Source: Prosopocoilus inquinatus (lineage: Eukaryota > Arthropoda > Insecta > Coleoptera > Lucanidae). Taken from it: a stretch of 64,000 nucleotides of DNA. Numbering within the stretch: position 1 is the first letter of the stretch; every line of letters starts with the position of its first letter. The stretch covers positions 51,181,001-51,245,000 of the forward strand of contig CM069876.1 in the NCBI GenBank assembly GCA_036172665.1, given 5' to 3'. Positions 35,039-48,300 of this stretch are shown one piece after another. The notes under the pieces were generated by a model. The model saw only the letters and a list, made by a program, of their open reading frames with translations. It made no database searches and was not told the DNA's origin. Made by a program: the position numbers and the translations under genes.

Positions 35039-38000
35039 TTACCTAAGAAATTGAACGAGTATTTTCTGCACGTCATCGACCAGCTGCTCAGAACAACCCA
35101 GCTCGAAGAAATTCTGGAACATAATCAATCTATCCGCCTCTAAAATGTCCACGGCCAATGCGAAAGCAATCACTTCCGTTCTGAGTACGTTAATGCCGGA
35201 TTCAATCGACCAGCGATATATTATGGGGGCGGTTTTGCTCGTGATGTGGTGTTGCAGGCAGTCGGTTAAATAAACGTGCAAGTCGAGCATCAGATACCGA
35301 TGCGTTAGCTCGAGCAATCCCAGCACGGTTTCCAAGTCGGCGTTCAACCTGAGCACCCCCATCTTCGTCACGTCGCTCTGCAAAAGCTGAAGCAGGCAGC
35401 GAAACGTTTTGCTCGTGACGTTCTGCAGGTCGATCTCGCTCTGTCCGGATTCTCTGAAGCCACCGCACAGCAGCCGGTTGAAATAGTCGCTCCGTTCGCT
35501 GAGAAAATCCCGGTCCGCCTTCACGGAACTCCCGTCGTCCAATTTGAAAGTGACGGTCGTACTTCCACAAGTATTCAACAAGCTTTTCGTATCGAACATC
35601 TTCGTGGCCTTGCGTATTTTCTCACTGTTCACGGGGTTTTTGACTTTCGTGTCGCACATGGCAAGGACGCGCAGCGCCTTGACGCTCTTATTTCGAAGAT
35701 CTACGCTGCCTCCTAGCAGTGGCTTCAGGAAAATCTCGAGCCCCACGTGCTTCAAGAGCAAAAGGCTTATGATTTCTCTGCATCTAAAATATAGAAGTTA
35801 GGGCCGATTTCGTAATAGAACTTTAAATTTAAAGTTACTTTAATCTAAAAAAATACATTTACTTCTCTATGAGTATTCTTAAAGTGACTTTAAATTAAAG
35901 TCTGATTATGAAAACGGCCATTAGTGTGTGAATTAATTTTGTTTTGTTTGCGTGTGGCCTACCTGATGACGTAAGGTATGGATAGGACTAATTTTTCTTT
36001 CGTCGTGACATCCGCCCTCGACAGTTGGTGCGCGATGGTTCCTGTGCCTACCCCGGATTCTGCTACGCCCGAGAAGAGTTTCGAAACAGCGAGCGATGTC
36101 TTCCTCACTTCGTAGCAGGACCAGCAGCTGGTTGCATCGTGTACCGTTAGGCTTACATCGTGGATCATTTGGAAGAAGTCGGTTAGCATCAATGGAATCA
36201 GATATTCATGTCTGCAACGCAACTGATTCCACAACGCTTTTCTCCAAGAATTTGCGAAGAATTTACCTTGCGGCTGATAATATAATGTTCACCAAGGCGG
36301 AATTACGTCCGATGTGTTGAAACGACATGTTCAGTAAACGTATCAGTAATTTCGGATTGCCCAGCTCCATCACGACAGGCTTCACTCGGGTGTATCGCAA
36401 CATTAAAGTCGTTATTTCATCCAAAAGTTTCTGCTTCATTCTTCGATTGCCGTCGGGTAAGAGGTTAGTTAAGTCTTCGTCTTCGGATGATGCGATGCAA
36501 TCTGCATCGACTGATCCCAGGGGCAACAATGCGTTCACGTCTAAATCCTCGGCTTCGCTGCAGACAGGCGAGTAATCGTCAGAATCAGAAACGTCTGCAA
36601 AACGAAATCATCTTTTACTTTGAAGGACGCAAGCAACGACAGACCTTCGGCAACGACAGCGCAGCTCGGAGAAAACGGTCCGTTCGATGAAATTTCACTG
36701 CACTCACTCGGACTATCACATCGGTTGAGCAATAACGAGCTGTCCAGGTAAAGAGGGAAGGTGTCTATAAAGGGCGAAGCTGGCTATAAAAATCGAAATC
36801 GTCTTCATTTAATGACTGCAACAAACCAGAACAAGGACGACTTACTGATGATTTAACCTTCTTGTCAGCAGTCAACGTGAACTGCGGACATTTCTTGCGC
36901 TTCTGCGACGAGTGTTTCGGCACCACAATGCAGCTCGATTCATCGCAGATCCACTCGAGTTTCTCCATTAAAGCCGTGATTGTACCGCATTGGATTTGCT
37001 TCGTGATTATTACATCGTCGTTGTGGCATTTATTTAAGATGGACAAAATTAAGGAAGCGCAATCCATCTGAAAATCATTTAAATAAGAAAAAGAATTTTC
37101 ATCAAAACGCACTTACCGTATAATCGTTGCAAGTCGTGAAATTTCTTAATACTGAGACGAGCTGCAATACGTTATCAGCGAGGCGCAGGTACTCCCTGTT
37201 AGCGGGATCGTCGGCCAAGTCCCCCATACATCTCAAATACTCCTTGCGAACGGATTCGCTACTTGTGGTTTTGATTTCCGCCAGCAAATTATCCCAAATC
37301 TTGTCGATCGGCAAATCCGACTTCAAAACGCACAGTCTACTGAAGTTCAACACGATCTTAACGACGCGAGAAGGATTCAGCACCACCAGCGGTGCCAAGC
37401 ACATGAGGGGGTTTGCTTCCTCCTCGGCGTTGCATCCCTTCAAAGGGATCAAAACGCTGGGCACGAGCAGCCGATTGTATTGGGAGATCGCATGCAATAA
37501 CCGCAGGATATCCTGAAGGACGTGCTCGCATTTCTTGGCTTCCCGCCACACCCGGGTGTACTTCAGGAGAATCGAACCGACTGCGCCTAGAATATTGTGC
37601 TTGGAGACCAACTTGCTGATCGTAGAACTGCGCAAAAGTTTCCTGTCAAATCAAACTGTTGTGATTATCACCGCTCGCACTTACGATTCTTTTTAAACCT
37701 GATTGATCTGATGGCCATAACAACCGACGCTTCCGAATCCTGACAAGCAAACGAGTCTGTTTTGGACGCGTTCACCAAGAAAACCGCGATGCCGTCGACC
37801 AAAGCCGGTTCTTTACATAAAATCATTTCCGAACTGATGTTATCGCATAAGTTTCCGACGATACGGAAGACCCTGCCCTGCACGCTGTCTTCCCCGTGCT
37901 TCTCTCGCACTCGGTTCAAAATGTTCAAAATATTCAGCTTGATCTAAAACAAAACAAAATTAAAGAAAAAAAAAAAAAAAGGAAATTTGAATGTTGGCGG

Positions 38001-38307
38001 GAATTCTTTTGTTTTTTTAGGGTCGCAGTTTGACACTTACGGAATCCCTAGCGAAAGTCGGATCCACGCAGCAATTTCCTATTATGCTCAAAGTAATGTC
38101 CACTATGTTCGTGTTTTCTTGCTGCAAGCACGTGAGCAAGTTCTTCGTGCATCCCGCCTCGCTTATCTTCCTCAAGCATTCTGCCCAATTTGGTGTCGTG
38201 TCGTGCTGGACGCCTTTTTTAATCGCGATCAATATCTGCAGGAGCCTGCGTTTCTCTTGCGGTTTCTTCAGCGAATTCAACGCGCTGCCGAAATAATCGT
38301 CCTCCAT
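35039..38307 (-). CDS. ARMC5: Armadillo repeat-containing protein 5 with BTB domain (912 aa)
   Basis: ARM-repeat plus BTB protein. In mammals ARMC5 is a CUL3 substrate receptor acting on the RNA polymerase II subunit RPB1. Exons, 5' to 3': 38307-38041, 37943-37681, 37642-37117, 37067-36846, 36783-36645, 36594-36267, 36211-35963, 35783-35039. Start is ATG in MEDDYFGSALNSLKK; an in-frame GTG upstream was not used. ARM repeats cover most of residues 1-700 (for example NIVDITLSIIGNCCVDPTFA, VQGRVFRIVGNLCDNI). A poorly conserved acidic Ser-rich insert is near 430-520 (DSDDYSPVCSEAEDLD). The BTB domain lies near 720-830 (VTFKLDDGSSVKADRDFLSE, YFNRLL) with a BACK-like end. It is head-to-head with CMTR1. 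Exon 2 needs a GTGCGA donor, four bases past a stronger GTAAGT, to stay in frame. Confidence 0.9.
35802..35919. mobile_element. MITE with GGCCGATTTCGTAATA termini in ARMC5 intron
   Basis: GGGCCGATTTCGTAATAGAA / TCTGATTATGAAAACGGCC are inverted, with ACTTTAAATTTAAAGT and ACTTTAAATTAAAGT inner arms. A relative lies at 52197-52304, and a degenerate one (GATTAAAGTCGTC) near 38570-38610. Confidence 0.7.
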
Positions 38308-38860
38308 GGTGTACGGTCGTCGCGCGTTCACTTTAAATTATTATTATTTTTGTAAATTTTTTAAGAAGAGCACTCCATTTTTTTTCTATTCGTTGGGTAT
38401 TCGAAGCGACGCACGTCAACGCACCACCTTACGGATACTCTGCAAGTCAAAGCAAGAAGGAAATAGCGAACGTAATTGTAACATTCAGTGTTACCAACTG
38501 CTGAGAGTGATCTCTTCGCTGGGTTACCAGTTTTTTTTCTTGCATACAATGGGCCGCATTCTCATATCCTATGATTAAAGTCGTCTTTAACTAAAGCCGT
38601 GATTAAAGTAAACATAAACGATACAGCTTAATAATTATAATAAAGTCCGCAACGGTGGTATGGCTGAGGTACATTCCAAGATTTGCAAGTACAAAAGCAG
38701 ATGATAAACAGTAGCGCAAACGCAAAAAGTAGACGCAAAAATCATGATGTGTACATAACCTAGCAACGAATCTTTTTTACGTACAAAAGAAAAAAGGCTG
38801 ACGCGCTTACAACTCCTGGAAAATGTTTTATTCATAAATGAGCAACAATACGTTGTTAAC
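38308..38860. promoter_or_regulatory. Divergent promoter region between ARMC5 and CMTR1
   Basis: 553 bp between the two start codons with no other gene. AT-rich, with a decayed GATTAAAGTC element near 38570-38610. Joint regulation is inferred from the arrangement only. Confidence 0.5.
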
Positions 38861-41473
38861 ATGTCGTTTCGTTTAGGTGGGTAAAACGGTCTCACCTCTT
38901 GTTTGTAAGTATTAAGCGAGAAACTATTACATTTTCAGAAATTGAAGACGGAAAGTCATACGCTGAGGTGCATTCGAAACAAGAAGAAAACGTAAACAAC
39001 ACCGAAGAAGAAAGAACCGGGCTGGTGGATGAGAAAATTTTGCGCATGATGGTAAAGTAGTTGATACACTTTCGCTGATAAAAAAAATTAATCAAACTCT
39101 TGATACAGGTTAAAATGGGTTACAAAACAGGCACGGGGTTGGGAAAGAACGGCCAGGGAATCATCGGGCCTGTAAAAATGCACGTGCAATTCGACAGAAA
39201 GGGATTGGATTTATGTTTGAAGACTTTCGAAGATGCGGTCCGTTGGGATTCATCCTTAGAGGTATTAATAATGCTTCCTTTTGTTAAATAAATACCAACA
39301 AATAAATAAATTTGTTACTTTTGTAACCTGGCAATAAATAAATCTATTTCAGAAGATTAATGTGAAAGAAGAGTTATTCTGGCTAGAAAACGAAGAGCCG
39401 AATATTTCAAAGCACGAAGACATGCACTCCTGGATGCTAAAAGGAAAGCCACCGTCGTGTATAGACACCGAGACAGAATTTATTGACGCAGAACTACTCA
39501 GAGACATACTAAGAGCGAAGGATATATTTGAGGAGCTCGACGTCGCTGAGCTTTCGAAAGCGAGACCCCGAGCGAATCCCTTCGAGACAGTAAGACATGC
39601 GTTTTTCATGAACAGAGCCGCCTTAAAAATGGCAAACATCGACGCCATCACTGACTTCATGTTCACCAATCTAGACCGCGATCCGAACCATCGAAACTCT
39701 GACGGTCCTTATTACTTTGCTGATGTTTGCGCGGGGCCGGGGGGCTTCAGCGAGTACATTCTGTGGCGAAAGAAATGGCTCTACAAAGGTTTCGGCCTGA
39801 CTTTGAAAGGTGAACATGATTTTAAATTACATGACTCTTCTTGCATGTCAGCGGTTACGTTTCAGCCTTATTACGGTGTCGGTGGCGACGGTGATGTTTA
39901 TAATCCGGAGAATGTGAGGGATTTCGCTGAGAAAGTTTTGCGGCAGACTGACGGACACGGCGTGCATTTTATGATGGCAGACGGGGTAAGTTTTAAAGCC
40001 CTTTTTTTTTGTTCTGCGAACCAGAGACACTGCGTACTTTATTCAAAACTTTCTTTACATATTAAATAAGTTTGAACATATCGTATTATTTGCAGGGATT
40101 TTCAGTTGAAGGCCAAGAGAATCTTCAAGAAGTACTATCAAGGCATCTCTATTTATGTCAGTGCTTGCTAGCGTTGGAAATAGTAAGAGAGAACGGACAT
40201 TTTGTCATGAAACTCTTTGATATAATCACACGATTCAGTGTCGGATTGATTTTCCTCATGCATCAGTGTTTTGAAAAAAGTAAGTAATTTTATTGATGCT
40301 TTCCAGAATCAATCAGCAATGCATGTTTCAGTTGCCGTGGTTAAACCGAATTCGTCACGACCCGCCAACTCCGAGCGTTACCTCATCTGCAAAGGCCTAA
40401 AGAACGCAGAGTGCACTTCGCAAATAAGAAAATACTTGCGCAAGGTGGCTCTCGAACTATGGAATATAAAACAGGCAAAGTTGGACGTGGATGTTTTAGA
40501 AATTGTGCCGGTGGATATTCTGAGGGGGCGCGCAAAATTTTTCGACTACATAAGAAGATCGAACATCTGCCTGGGGGAAAAACAGAAAATCGGTTTGTTA
40601 AAGCTCGCTGCGTTTGCCAAAAATATTTTCCTCGAGGAGCCCAGGCAGGAACTATTACGTATAGAGTGTCTTACGTATTGGAGGATCCCGGATAAGCCCC
40701 GGCTGCCTGTCCCGAAGCTCACCATCGATGATCTTCTGAGCTGCGCCATGTCAAAGCCGGAGTTCATGCTTGTGCAAGCTAGAGAAGCAAACAGCATTGA
40801 ATCCCTTGCGCAAGCCGTATCGAATTGCGGGGATTGGCATTGTGTAACTTCGGGGTCCACCGAAAGCGGCAGCTGCAGTTTCTTCATTGGACTTGGCAGT
40901 TCAAAACTGGCCTATAAACTACAAAAAAATAGGTGGATTAAAGTGAAGAATGTCAAGCTGTGTCGAGGTACTATACTCTACGGGGAGCTTGTTCAAGAGC
41001 GATGCGTTTCAAAGCTGGGCGGTGAAGAAAGCGAGGTGAAAAGTTTGCACGTCATCGATGCACTGAGACTAGGAGACACCAGCCTCGCAGACTTACCTTT
41101 CCATGAAAGGTCCAGCTGCATTCAAACTTATTGTAAGGCTGCGAACTTCGAGGGGGTTCACCCGAATGTCGTTAGAATTCGACCGAAAAAGATATTGCCA
41201 TTCGAGTCGCTATCGACAGAGCCGGGTGTTCTTTACAGTTCGGATGCTGAATGTTATTGCACCGATTTGCAGCCGGTGCTGGGGTTTAACACCTCGAGGG
41301 AATTTCACGCGGTTAACTCTGTTATTTTATTGAAGACTGACGAAAATCAGTCGTTCAGTTCTACTTACGTGCTGCGACTTCAAGTTAATTTAGACGGGAA
41401 GTTCTCGAATAATCCAATCTCTACAGTTAGCTTAGATGACTTGAAAAGTTTCGTTCGTCGTGACTTATTTTAA
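38861..41473 (+). CDS. CMTR1: Cap-specific mRNA 2'-O-methyltransferase 1 (746 aa)
   Basis: Nuclear enzyme that methylates the ribose 2'-O of the first transcribed nucleotide (cap1), using SAM. Exons: 38861-38876, 38939-39051, 39109-39261, 39353-39985, 40096-40279, 40332-41473. A G-patch ([18 protein letters not shown], about 46-63) is followed by the RrmJ-type methyltransferase. The SAM-binding motif [12 protein letters not shown] is near 217-228, and the K-D-K-E catalytic tetrad is Lys186 ([11 protein letters not shown]), Asp304 (MADG), Lys344 (FVMKLFD) and Glu381 (PANSERY). A guanylyltransferase-like C-terminal region follows. The acceptor at 40331 was chosen because it restores [20 protein letters not shown]; an upstream AG gives a frameshift. 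The first coding exon is only 16 nt (MSFRL). I see no WW domain at the C-terminus. AATAAA lies at 41537. Confidence 0.93.
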
Positions 41474-42382
41474 ATTGAAAAAAAAAAAAATTGTGTTGAT
41501 TGTTTGAAATTTGTTTAATGGTGTCGTTGTAATGTTAATAAAACTAATTAAATTTTCGTGGGTTTTATTTCTTAATTGATCGTATTGAATTTTAATGCGT
41601 TTTTCTTCGCATATAATTTAAATTTCGTCGATTTCGCGCCATCTGTTTAAGAACTTCAATCGGTTATGGTTGCCAACTGTCCAATGAAATGTCCCTCCTG
41701 GACGTTAGCCAAAATTATAAAATACACTTCTAATTTTATTACAGAACTTCCGAAAGCAAGTTCAAAACTACGAATGCTTGAAAAGATAAAAAAAGAAGTA
41801 AATACATTGTTTTAAATCACAAAAAAATTGCAAGAAATAGGAGATGCTATGGCATGGAGAGCTTTCTTATTTTTTTTTAAAACGCCCCCACTGTTGGCTT
41901 AAACATGGCGGACGACCGCTACTTCGAACGCGCAATCTTGAGCTACCAGCGCCACCTTCAAATATCAATCTTAAGCGCAGTGTAAATAAGGTTTAAAATT
42001 AAATGTTGGTCGGGCAAGAATAAATCCGGCAGGAGCATAATACTCCTTATTGAAAGTGTATTTAAGTTTTATCAGGCTTTTGTGAATGTATTGATTGCAT
42101 TCCTGACGTAAGATAGAATGGTGAGTAGGTCATGAGGGTGTATAAAATGTTTTAATCGAAATTGAGCCGGAGGAAGCGATCGTGTGATGCAGTTCTAAAG
42201 AGCGTAAGAGCGATCCACCAAGAAGACACTACAGGTTGGTCCATTTGCTATTTCCGCTAAGTAATTTGACAGAATTACTAATTTTACGTGGGCAGCAATC
42301 AGTTGTGTCATTAACGCCCATAACCTACAAAAATTCTGTGCTGTTCAAAGCCCGTTTTGCATTCCTTCATTGCAGATTTAAA
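41474..42382. promoter_or_regulatory. Intergenic region and 5' UTR exon of intersectin
   Basis: A probable non-coding first exon ends at 42234 (CACTACAG before GTTGGT), and its intron ends at TTCATTGCAG (42375), eight bases before the intersectin ATG. The rest holds the CMTR1 poly(A) signal and AT-rich sequence. Confidence 0.5.
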
Positions 42383-45300
42383 ATGTCAGCGGCCGGGACC
42401 CCCTCGACTGATCCTTGGGTCGTGGTGGCCCGAGAGAGGGCTCGCTACGAAGAACACTTCAAAATGTTGAAGCCCGTGAATGGAATCGTGACTGGCGAAC
42501 AAGCCAAGGGGTTTTTATTACAGTCACAGTTACCACCTATGGTGTTAGGACAGATATGGTATGTAATTATGTATTAATTAATCCTCTGTGTAGCTGTGAA
42601 CCTGTTGTTAAAATGTTGTTCACAGCTCAACCCTACCACTCACCCCCCAATAAATTTAAAATATGTAGGCGTCCTTTGCTTGTAGGGCTCTGGCAGACAC
42701 GGACGCAGATGGAAAAATGGACATCAATGAATTCTCAATAGCATGTAAACTAATCAATCTCAAACTACGCGGATTCGAAATTCCCAAAGTTCTTCCTCCC
42801 AGCCTAGTCGCTTCCTTGCAAACGCAGACTCCTCCGGCGATTCCCCCCTTGCCCAACTCCTCGCTGATCAATCCCCCGCCCAGGCCGGAACCTCCCAAGG
42901 TAACGCCGATGTTCAATCAGCAAACCCAGCAGAGCCAGCAGCCCTTAATTCCGAATATATCCAGCCAGGGTAATAGTACCATACCAACGGGTATTGTGCC
43001 CCCCATGCAGAGTGTTGGTGGTACTGCACCACCGATGCAGTCTGTGCAGCCTTTGATCTCCCAAGGCCCCCCTTTGATTAAACCTCAGGGTGGAGTAGCC
43101 GCACCGCCTACTTCAACTGCATTTCGTCAGCAGCCTCTTATTCCAGGAATGCCACCCGCACCTGCGGTGGTGTCGGGTGTCCCTTTAATATCGAATTTGC
43201 CGCCACTGTCGAGTTCCTCTGCTTTGGCATCCGGTGCTCCTGTCGCATCCACCGCACCCATCATAAGTGGCATTCCGCCCACCTCTGCCACTCAACCTTT
43301 GGCCACTGGCACAAGTGTTTCCAGCGCCTCCGGTACCCCTCGTACCAGCATTACCAGCATTGATAGAACTGCTAATGCCGTAGATTCACCGTGAGTAATA
43401 CGCTCAAGCAATATAATCGAATCTTGTGCTTAGTTTTTGGTAATTTACAGACAAGCGGATTGGGCGGTTCCTCACCACATTAAACTCAAGTACACTCAAA
43501 TATTTAACACGACCGATAGGACTAGGACTGGGTATTTGTCGGGGGCGCAGGCGCGGAATGTCATGGTGCAGACGAAGCTTCCGCAGAACACTCTGGCTCA
43601 GATTTGGTAGGCGCTTATTGATGTTAATTTTTATTAAATTCATCGGATGGCGACTTAAACTGACTGAATTGATTGCGGTTAAATTTTTCTGATTAAGAAT
43701 TATTTTGGAAGGGCCCTCTCCGATATGGACTCGGACGGTCGCTTGGGCTGCGAGGAATTTGTCTTGGCGATGCACCTGTGCGAACAGGCCTCCGTGGGGG
43801 TCGCCCCCCCGACGGTGCTGCCTCTGGATTTGGTGCCCCCTTCGTTCAGGAGGGGCGTGAGGACCTCCTCGTCCAGAACGGCGTCCGTCTCGAGCCAAGG
43901 AAGCGTCCAACTGGAGGACTTGGCCTCTTCCCTGTCACAAAGTAAGAAAAAGCCAAGTGAGTCCGTCTTTGTACGTAGTTGTTTTAGATACATTCGAAGA
44001 TAAGAGGAAGGAGAACTTCGAGAAGGGGCAGGCGGAGTTGGAGCGTAGACGGAAGGCCCTGCTGGATCAGCAGAGGAAGGAAGCGGAGGAGCGAGAGCGA
44101 AAAGAAAGGGAGGAAATCGAGAAGAGGGAGAAGGCGAGGCAGGAAGCCGAAAGGAAGCGAATGGAGGAGTTGGAGAAGCAAATGCGGGAGCAGCAGGAGA
44201 AGGAGCGCTTGATGGAGGAGGAGAGGAAGAGGCAGGCCGAACAACGGGAAGCTGCAAGAAGGTTGTCACTTTTAATTATCGAAAAACTGGCAGTTTGAAT
44301 ACAAATTTTTTCTAAAATTGCAAAAATATTTTTAATAAAATTAATAGAATTGCTTAATTTAAATGAATTCTGAAAAAAATTATCACATTTTTCACAGTTT
44401 TAACAAAAAAAAGCAAATGCTAAGGTGTTCAGTATAGGCAACCAAACTGACAAACATGTGTTAATTCGGTTGCCTAAATCATTCTTAGGAATTTTCAGTG
44501 TAGGCAAACGTACTAATCACTGTGTACATTGTGTTGCCTATAGTAAAGCCTCTTGTTGCTTTAAAGACTAATTTTTGTTTATTTTTTCGCATTCTTAACA
44601 AGAAAAAAAATTGTTTAACTTAATTTATCACGCACTCAAAGTTTTTAATGTTTAATTAAGATTAAAAGTCAGCAATTAATCAGCACTGGTGTCTGTGCTG
44701 ACTGTTTAGGTAATAGTAATATTAAAAAATAATTTAATTGTTCTAGGGAAATGGAAAGACAACGGCAGTTAGAATGGGAAAAGCAGCGGCTTCAGGAGCT
44801 CCAACAGCAAAGACAGCGTGAGCAAGAGAACGTGTTGAAACTGAAGGCGAAAAATCAGAGCCTCACCATCGAGCTGTCTTCTCTGAACGATCAGGTGAAA
44901 GAGCTCTCTCAAAAAATCTGTGATACCCGCGTGGGGGTCTCCAACGTGAAGGCGACGATAGACGGCATGAGGTCCACAAGAGACACGCAGATGCAAGAGA
45001 TGTCTCAACTCAAGAACAAGCTGAAGGAGCAGAATGCGAAACTCCTGGCGCTCTCGCAAGAGAAAGTCAAGCTCGAGGCTAAAAATAAGCTGAACGCGCA
45101 GCCGAATGACTTGCAGGCCGAACAGGCCAAGCAAGCCTTCGAAAACAGGGAGATCACCATAAAGAACCTCCGGGAGAAAATCGACGACATGGAGGGCGAG
45201 ATCGATGGGAAGATGTCCGACATTGAAAACAATAACTCGCACTTGACCGACCTGAAGAAGCAGCTGATGCAGCTCATAAGCGACTGCGAGAGCTTGTATT

Positions 45301-48300
45301 CTGTCTACGAGGAGAAGAAGACCATCGTGTTGGAATTGAAAAGCACAAATCGCAGTGTGGATTATTCTACGGCTTGGAAAGACTCGGGTGGCTGGGCGGA
45401 CACCGAGCTGCAAAGCGAATGGCCCGTCGACAATTGGGGGAGTAATAATGCTGCTCCGACCGCACAACCTGTAATGGGGGCGGTTAAATACAGAGCGCTG
45501 TATGCGTTCGAAGGGAGAAATTCAGATGAGATATCGTTTCAACCCGGTGATATTATTACGGTAAGTTTATATTTATTTCAACGATAAAACTCTAACTCTG
45601 CACATAACAATGATAATAATAATAATAATAATAATAGTCGGTTTTTTTTTATTTTCCCCCTTTCTCAATTATATTTCCCAATTTCTCAAAAGATTTTCCA
45701 GTTTCTGAAAAGTTATAAATAAGTCATTTGGTCCAATTGGGAAACCTAATTAATAAAAGGGGAAAACCAAAAGAAAAAGACTCTAAGAAAATGGAGATTA
45801 TTTTTTTTAAGGTTCCTCTAGAGCAAACGGGTGAGCCTGGTTGGCTGGCCGGTGAAATTAGGGGCCAGACGGGGTGGTTTCCGGAATCTTACGTGGAGCC
45901 TGTCGATGGTGTTAGTATTAGAGGGACGGTTACACCTGAAGCAATTCCGACACATGTAGAAGAGCTGGAAGCTAAAAGATTGGAGTAAGTCAGTTTTAAT
46001 TATACTAATCGGCAGGGTTCCCCCCACTCGTTGGAAAACTGAAAACTCGAACTGCATAAATTGAGTTAATCGCAGTGAACCGTAAACTAATTTATTACAT
46101 TTTTCGCAGTAATGCTTCCCACCCCCTTCAGTGTAGGCAATCATGCGAACAACTGTGTTCATCGGATTGCCTACACCAAGATTTCTTGTTTTTTTTTCTG
46201 GTGTAAGTTTTGTCTTTTTTTAATACAAATTATCTGAAGGAGGATTTTTTTATATACAAAGGTCGGTAGAATTGTATGAATAACTGGAAAATTATCTTAA
46301 TTATTTAAAAGAAAGTCACAATCGCAGTGAATCGTGAACAAATTTACAACATTTTCAACAAGCAATGTTTGTCAGCCCTTCCGTGTAGGCAACCATGTAA
46401 ACGTCTGTGTTCATTACATTGCCTATTCTACCTTTTTGTTTCTTGAGAAATCTAATCTACTTACATTTTCTTAACGTTATTAAAATTAATTGCTTGTAAT
46501 TTTTAAAGGCAATCTTATTATTCCAGTTCTGAAAAATTATAGAAACATGTAAAGATTAGGAAAGTCGCATGATCACGGTCGATAGTGACAATTTTTCGAT
46601 GAAAACTCAGAGAAAATCTGAAATAGCCAGACATAAAGTGGGAACCCTGAGTCAGCTGAAGGCAAAACATTATTATTTATCTGAAAACATGCAAATCTGT
46701 TTTGCGTATGTGCCGGCGAAGCCAAATAATCACTTGATTATTTTTTTTAGGGGCATCGTCGAAGTCCCAGAAACGATATTGGAGACCGCAGAGCCAGTTT
46801 CAATTCCGGAACCAGAAACTACCACGCCTGCTGGTCTGAACGAAGCCGAGATTGAGTTTTACATAGCGAACTATCCGTATCAATCCGTCGAGCAAGGAGA
46901 TCTGACGTTCAATGCCGGTGAGGTGATCTCGGTCTTGAAGAAGGAAGGCGACTGGTGGACAGGGAAGATCGGAGAGCGAGTCGGAATCTTCCCAAGCAAT
47001 TACGTGCAGAAAGTCGACGTGGTAAGCACCTTTTCCAATCGCTTTTGATTAATCAATTAACCTTTTATTGGTGTGTCAATATAGGCAACCGTGCAAACGA
47101 CCGTGTTTATTTGGTTGCCTACACTTTGTCTTTTCGTGTTTTTGAAAAATCTAATTTATTTTTTTTTTTTTAACGAACTTGCATGTTATTGAAATTAATT
47201 GCTTGTGAATTGACTCGTGCGTTTAGAATTCTAGCACTAACCTAACTGCAACGGCTGCTGACAGTTTATCTAACGTTGCAACGCAACAGCAACAGATTCA
47301 GCAACAGGAGCAGCAGCAGCAGCAGCAGCAACAACAACAGCAAGACTCAAACGCACAAATGGACAACGAGGTCTCTCAAATCAACGAAAACAAAGAAAAT
47401 GAAAAACCTGACTTCGCTGCGATTAGTGCTAATCAACAGGTAGTAATAATAATTTAATACCCTTTCGATGTGAGTTTTTTTTTTTTTTTTGTTGATCTCG
47501 TTGCGTATTGAAGTGAAACGTTCTTCTATTATTTTGAATGCTTGCTGCAGAGCCTCAAGGGGGGCAGTAAAAAGCCTGAAATCGCCTCAGTAATCGCCCC
47601 CTATCAAGCCACCAGCCCCGAACAACTATCGCTGCAGCGTGGCCAATTGATTATGATTCGTAAGAAGACTGACTCGGGTTGGTGGGAGGGTGAGCTGCAA
47701 GCGAAGGGGAAGAAGCGTCAGGTCGGTTGGTTCCCTGCCAGTTACGTGAAGGTTTTGAACAGCAGTGGAAGAGCAAGCGGACGCACAACACCCGTTTCAA
47801 CCACTCGAATACAACAAGAAGTTATTATAGGTAGGCACAGAAATTAAAAAAAAAATTAGAAAAATGGCAGCGAGATTAATTTGTGTCGCTTTTAAGATAA
47901 AGTCGTAGCGCTGTACCCATACACGGCAGCAAATCCAGACGAGCTGAGCTTCCTCAAGGATGACATCATCAGCGTGACAGCCCGTGAAGAACAGTCGTGG
48001 TGGAGGGGCGAACTCAACGGGGTGTCGGGGTTGTTCCCCAGCAACTACGTCTGTCCATTGCAGCAATGTAAGTATGATAAATACATTTGGTGTGTTGTCT
48101 TTTGAGCCGCAACAGATAATCGATTGCACCCCCTCGGAGATTTCTTTTCTAAATGGATGTCGTTTCTGTTTTCTTTTTTTTTGTAGGAACATGAATGCAC
48201 CCATCCTACCATTCACGAAGCTGAATACTTACGTAGTATCTCATTAGTTGATAGAGCAATGTATATGTCAGTACTCAGTATGTATGTCTTTGTTAAGGAA

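Noticed and set aside
40280..40331. Reading through 40271-40331 as coding in CMTR1
   Set aside because: The GTAAGT at 40280 and CAG at 40331 remove it and restore the conserved FEK-(I/V)-x(2)-KP junction.
46569..46750. Apparent start of an SH3 exon frame at 46569
   Set aside because: This part lies inside a CAGGG-family element and intron; the real exon begins at 46751 after TTTTTAG.
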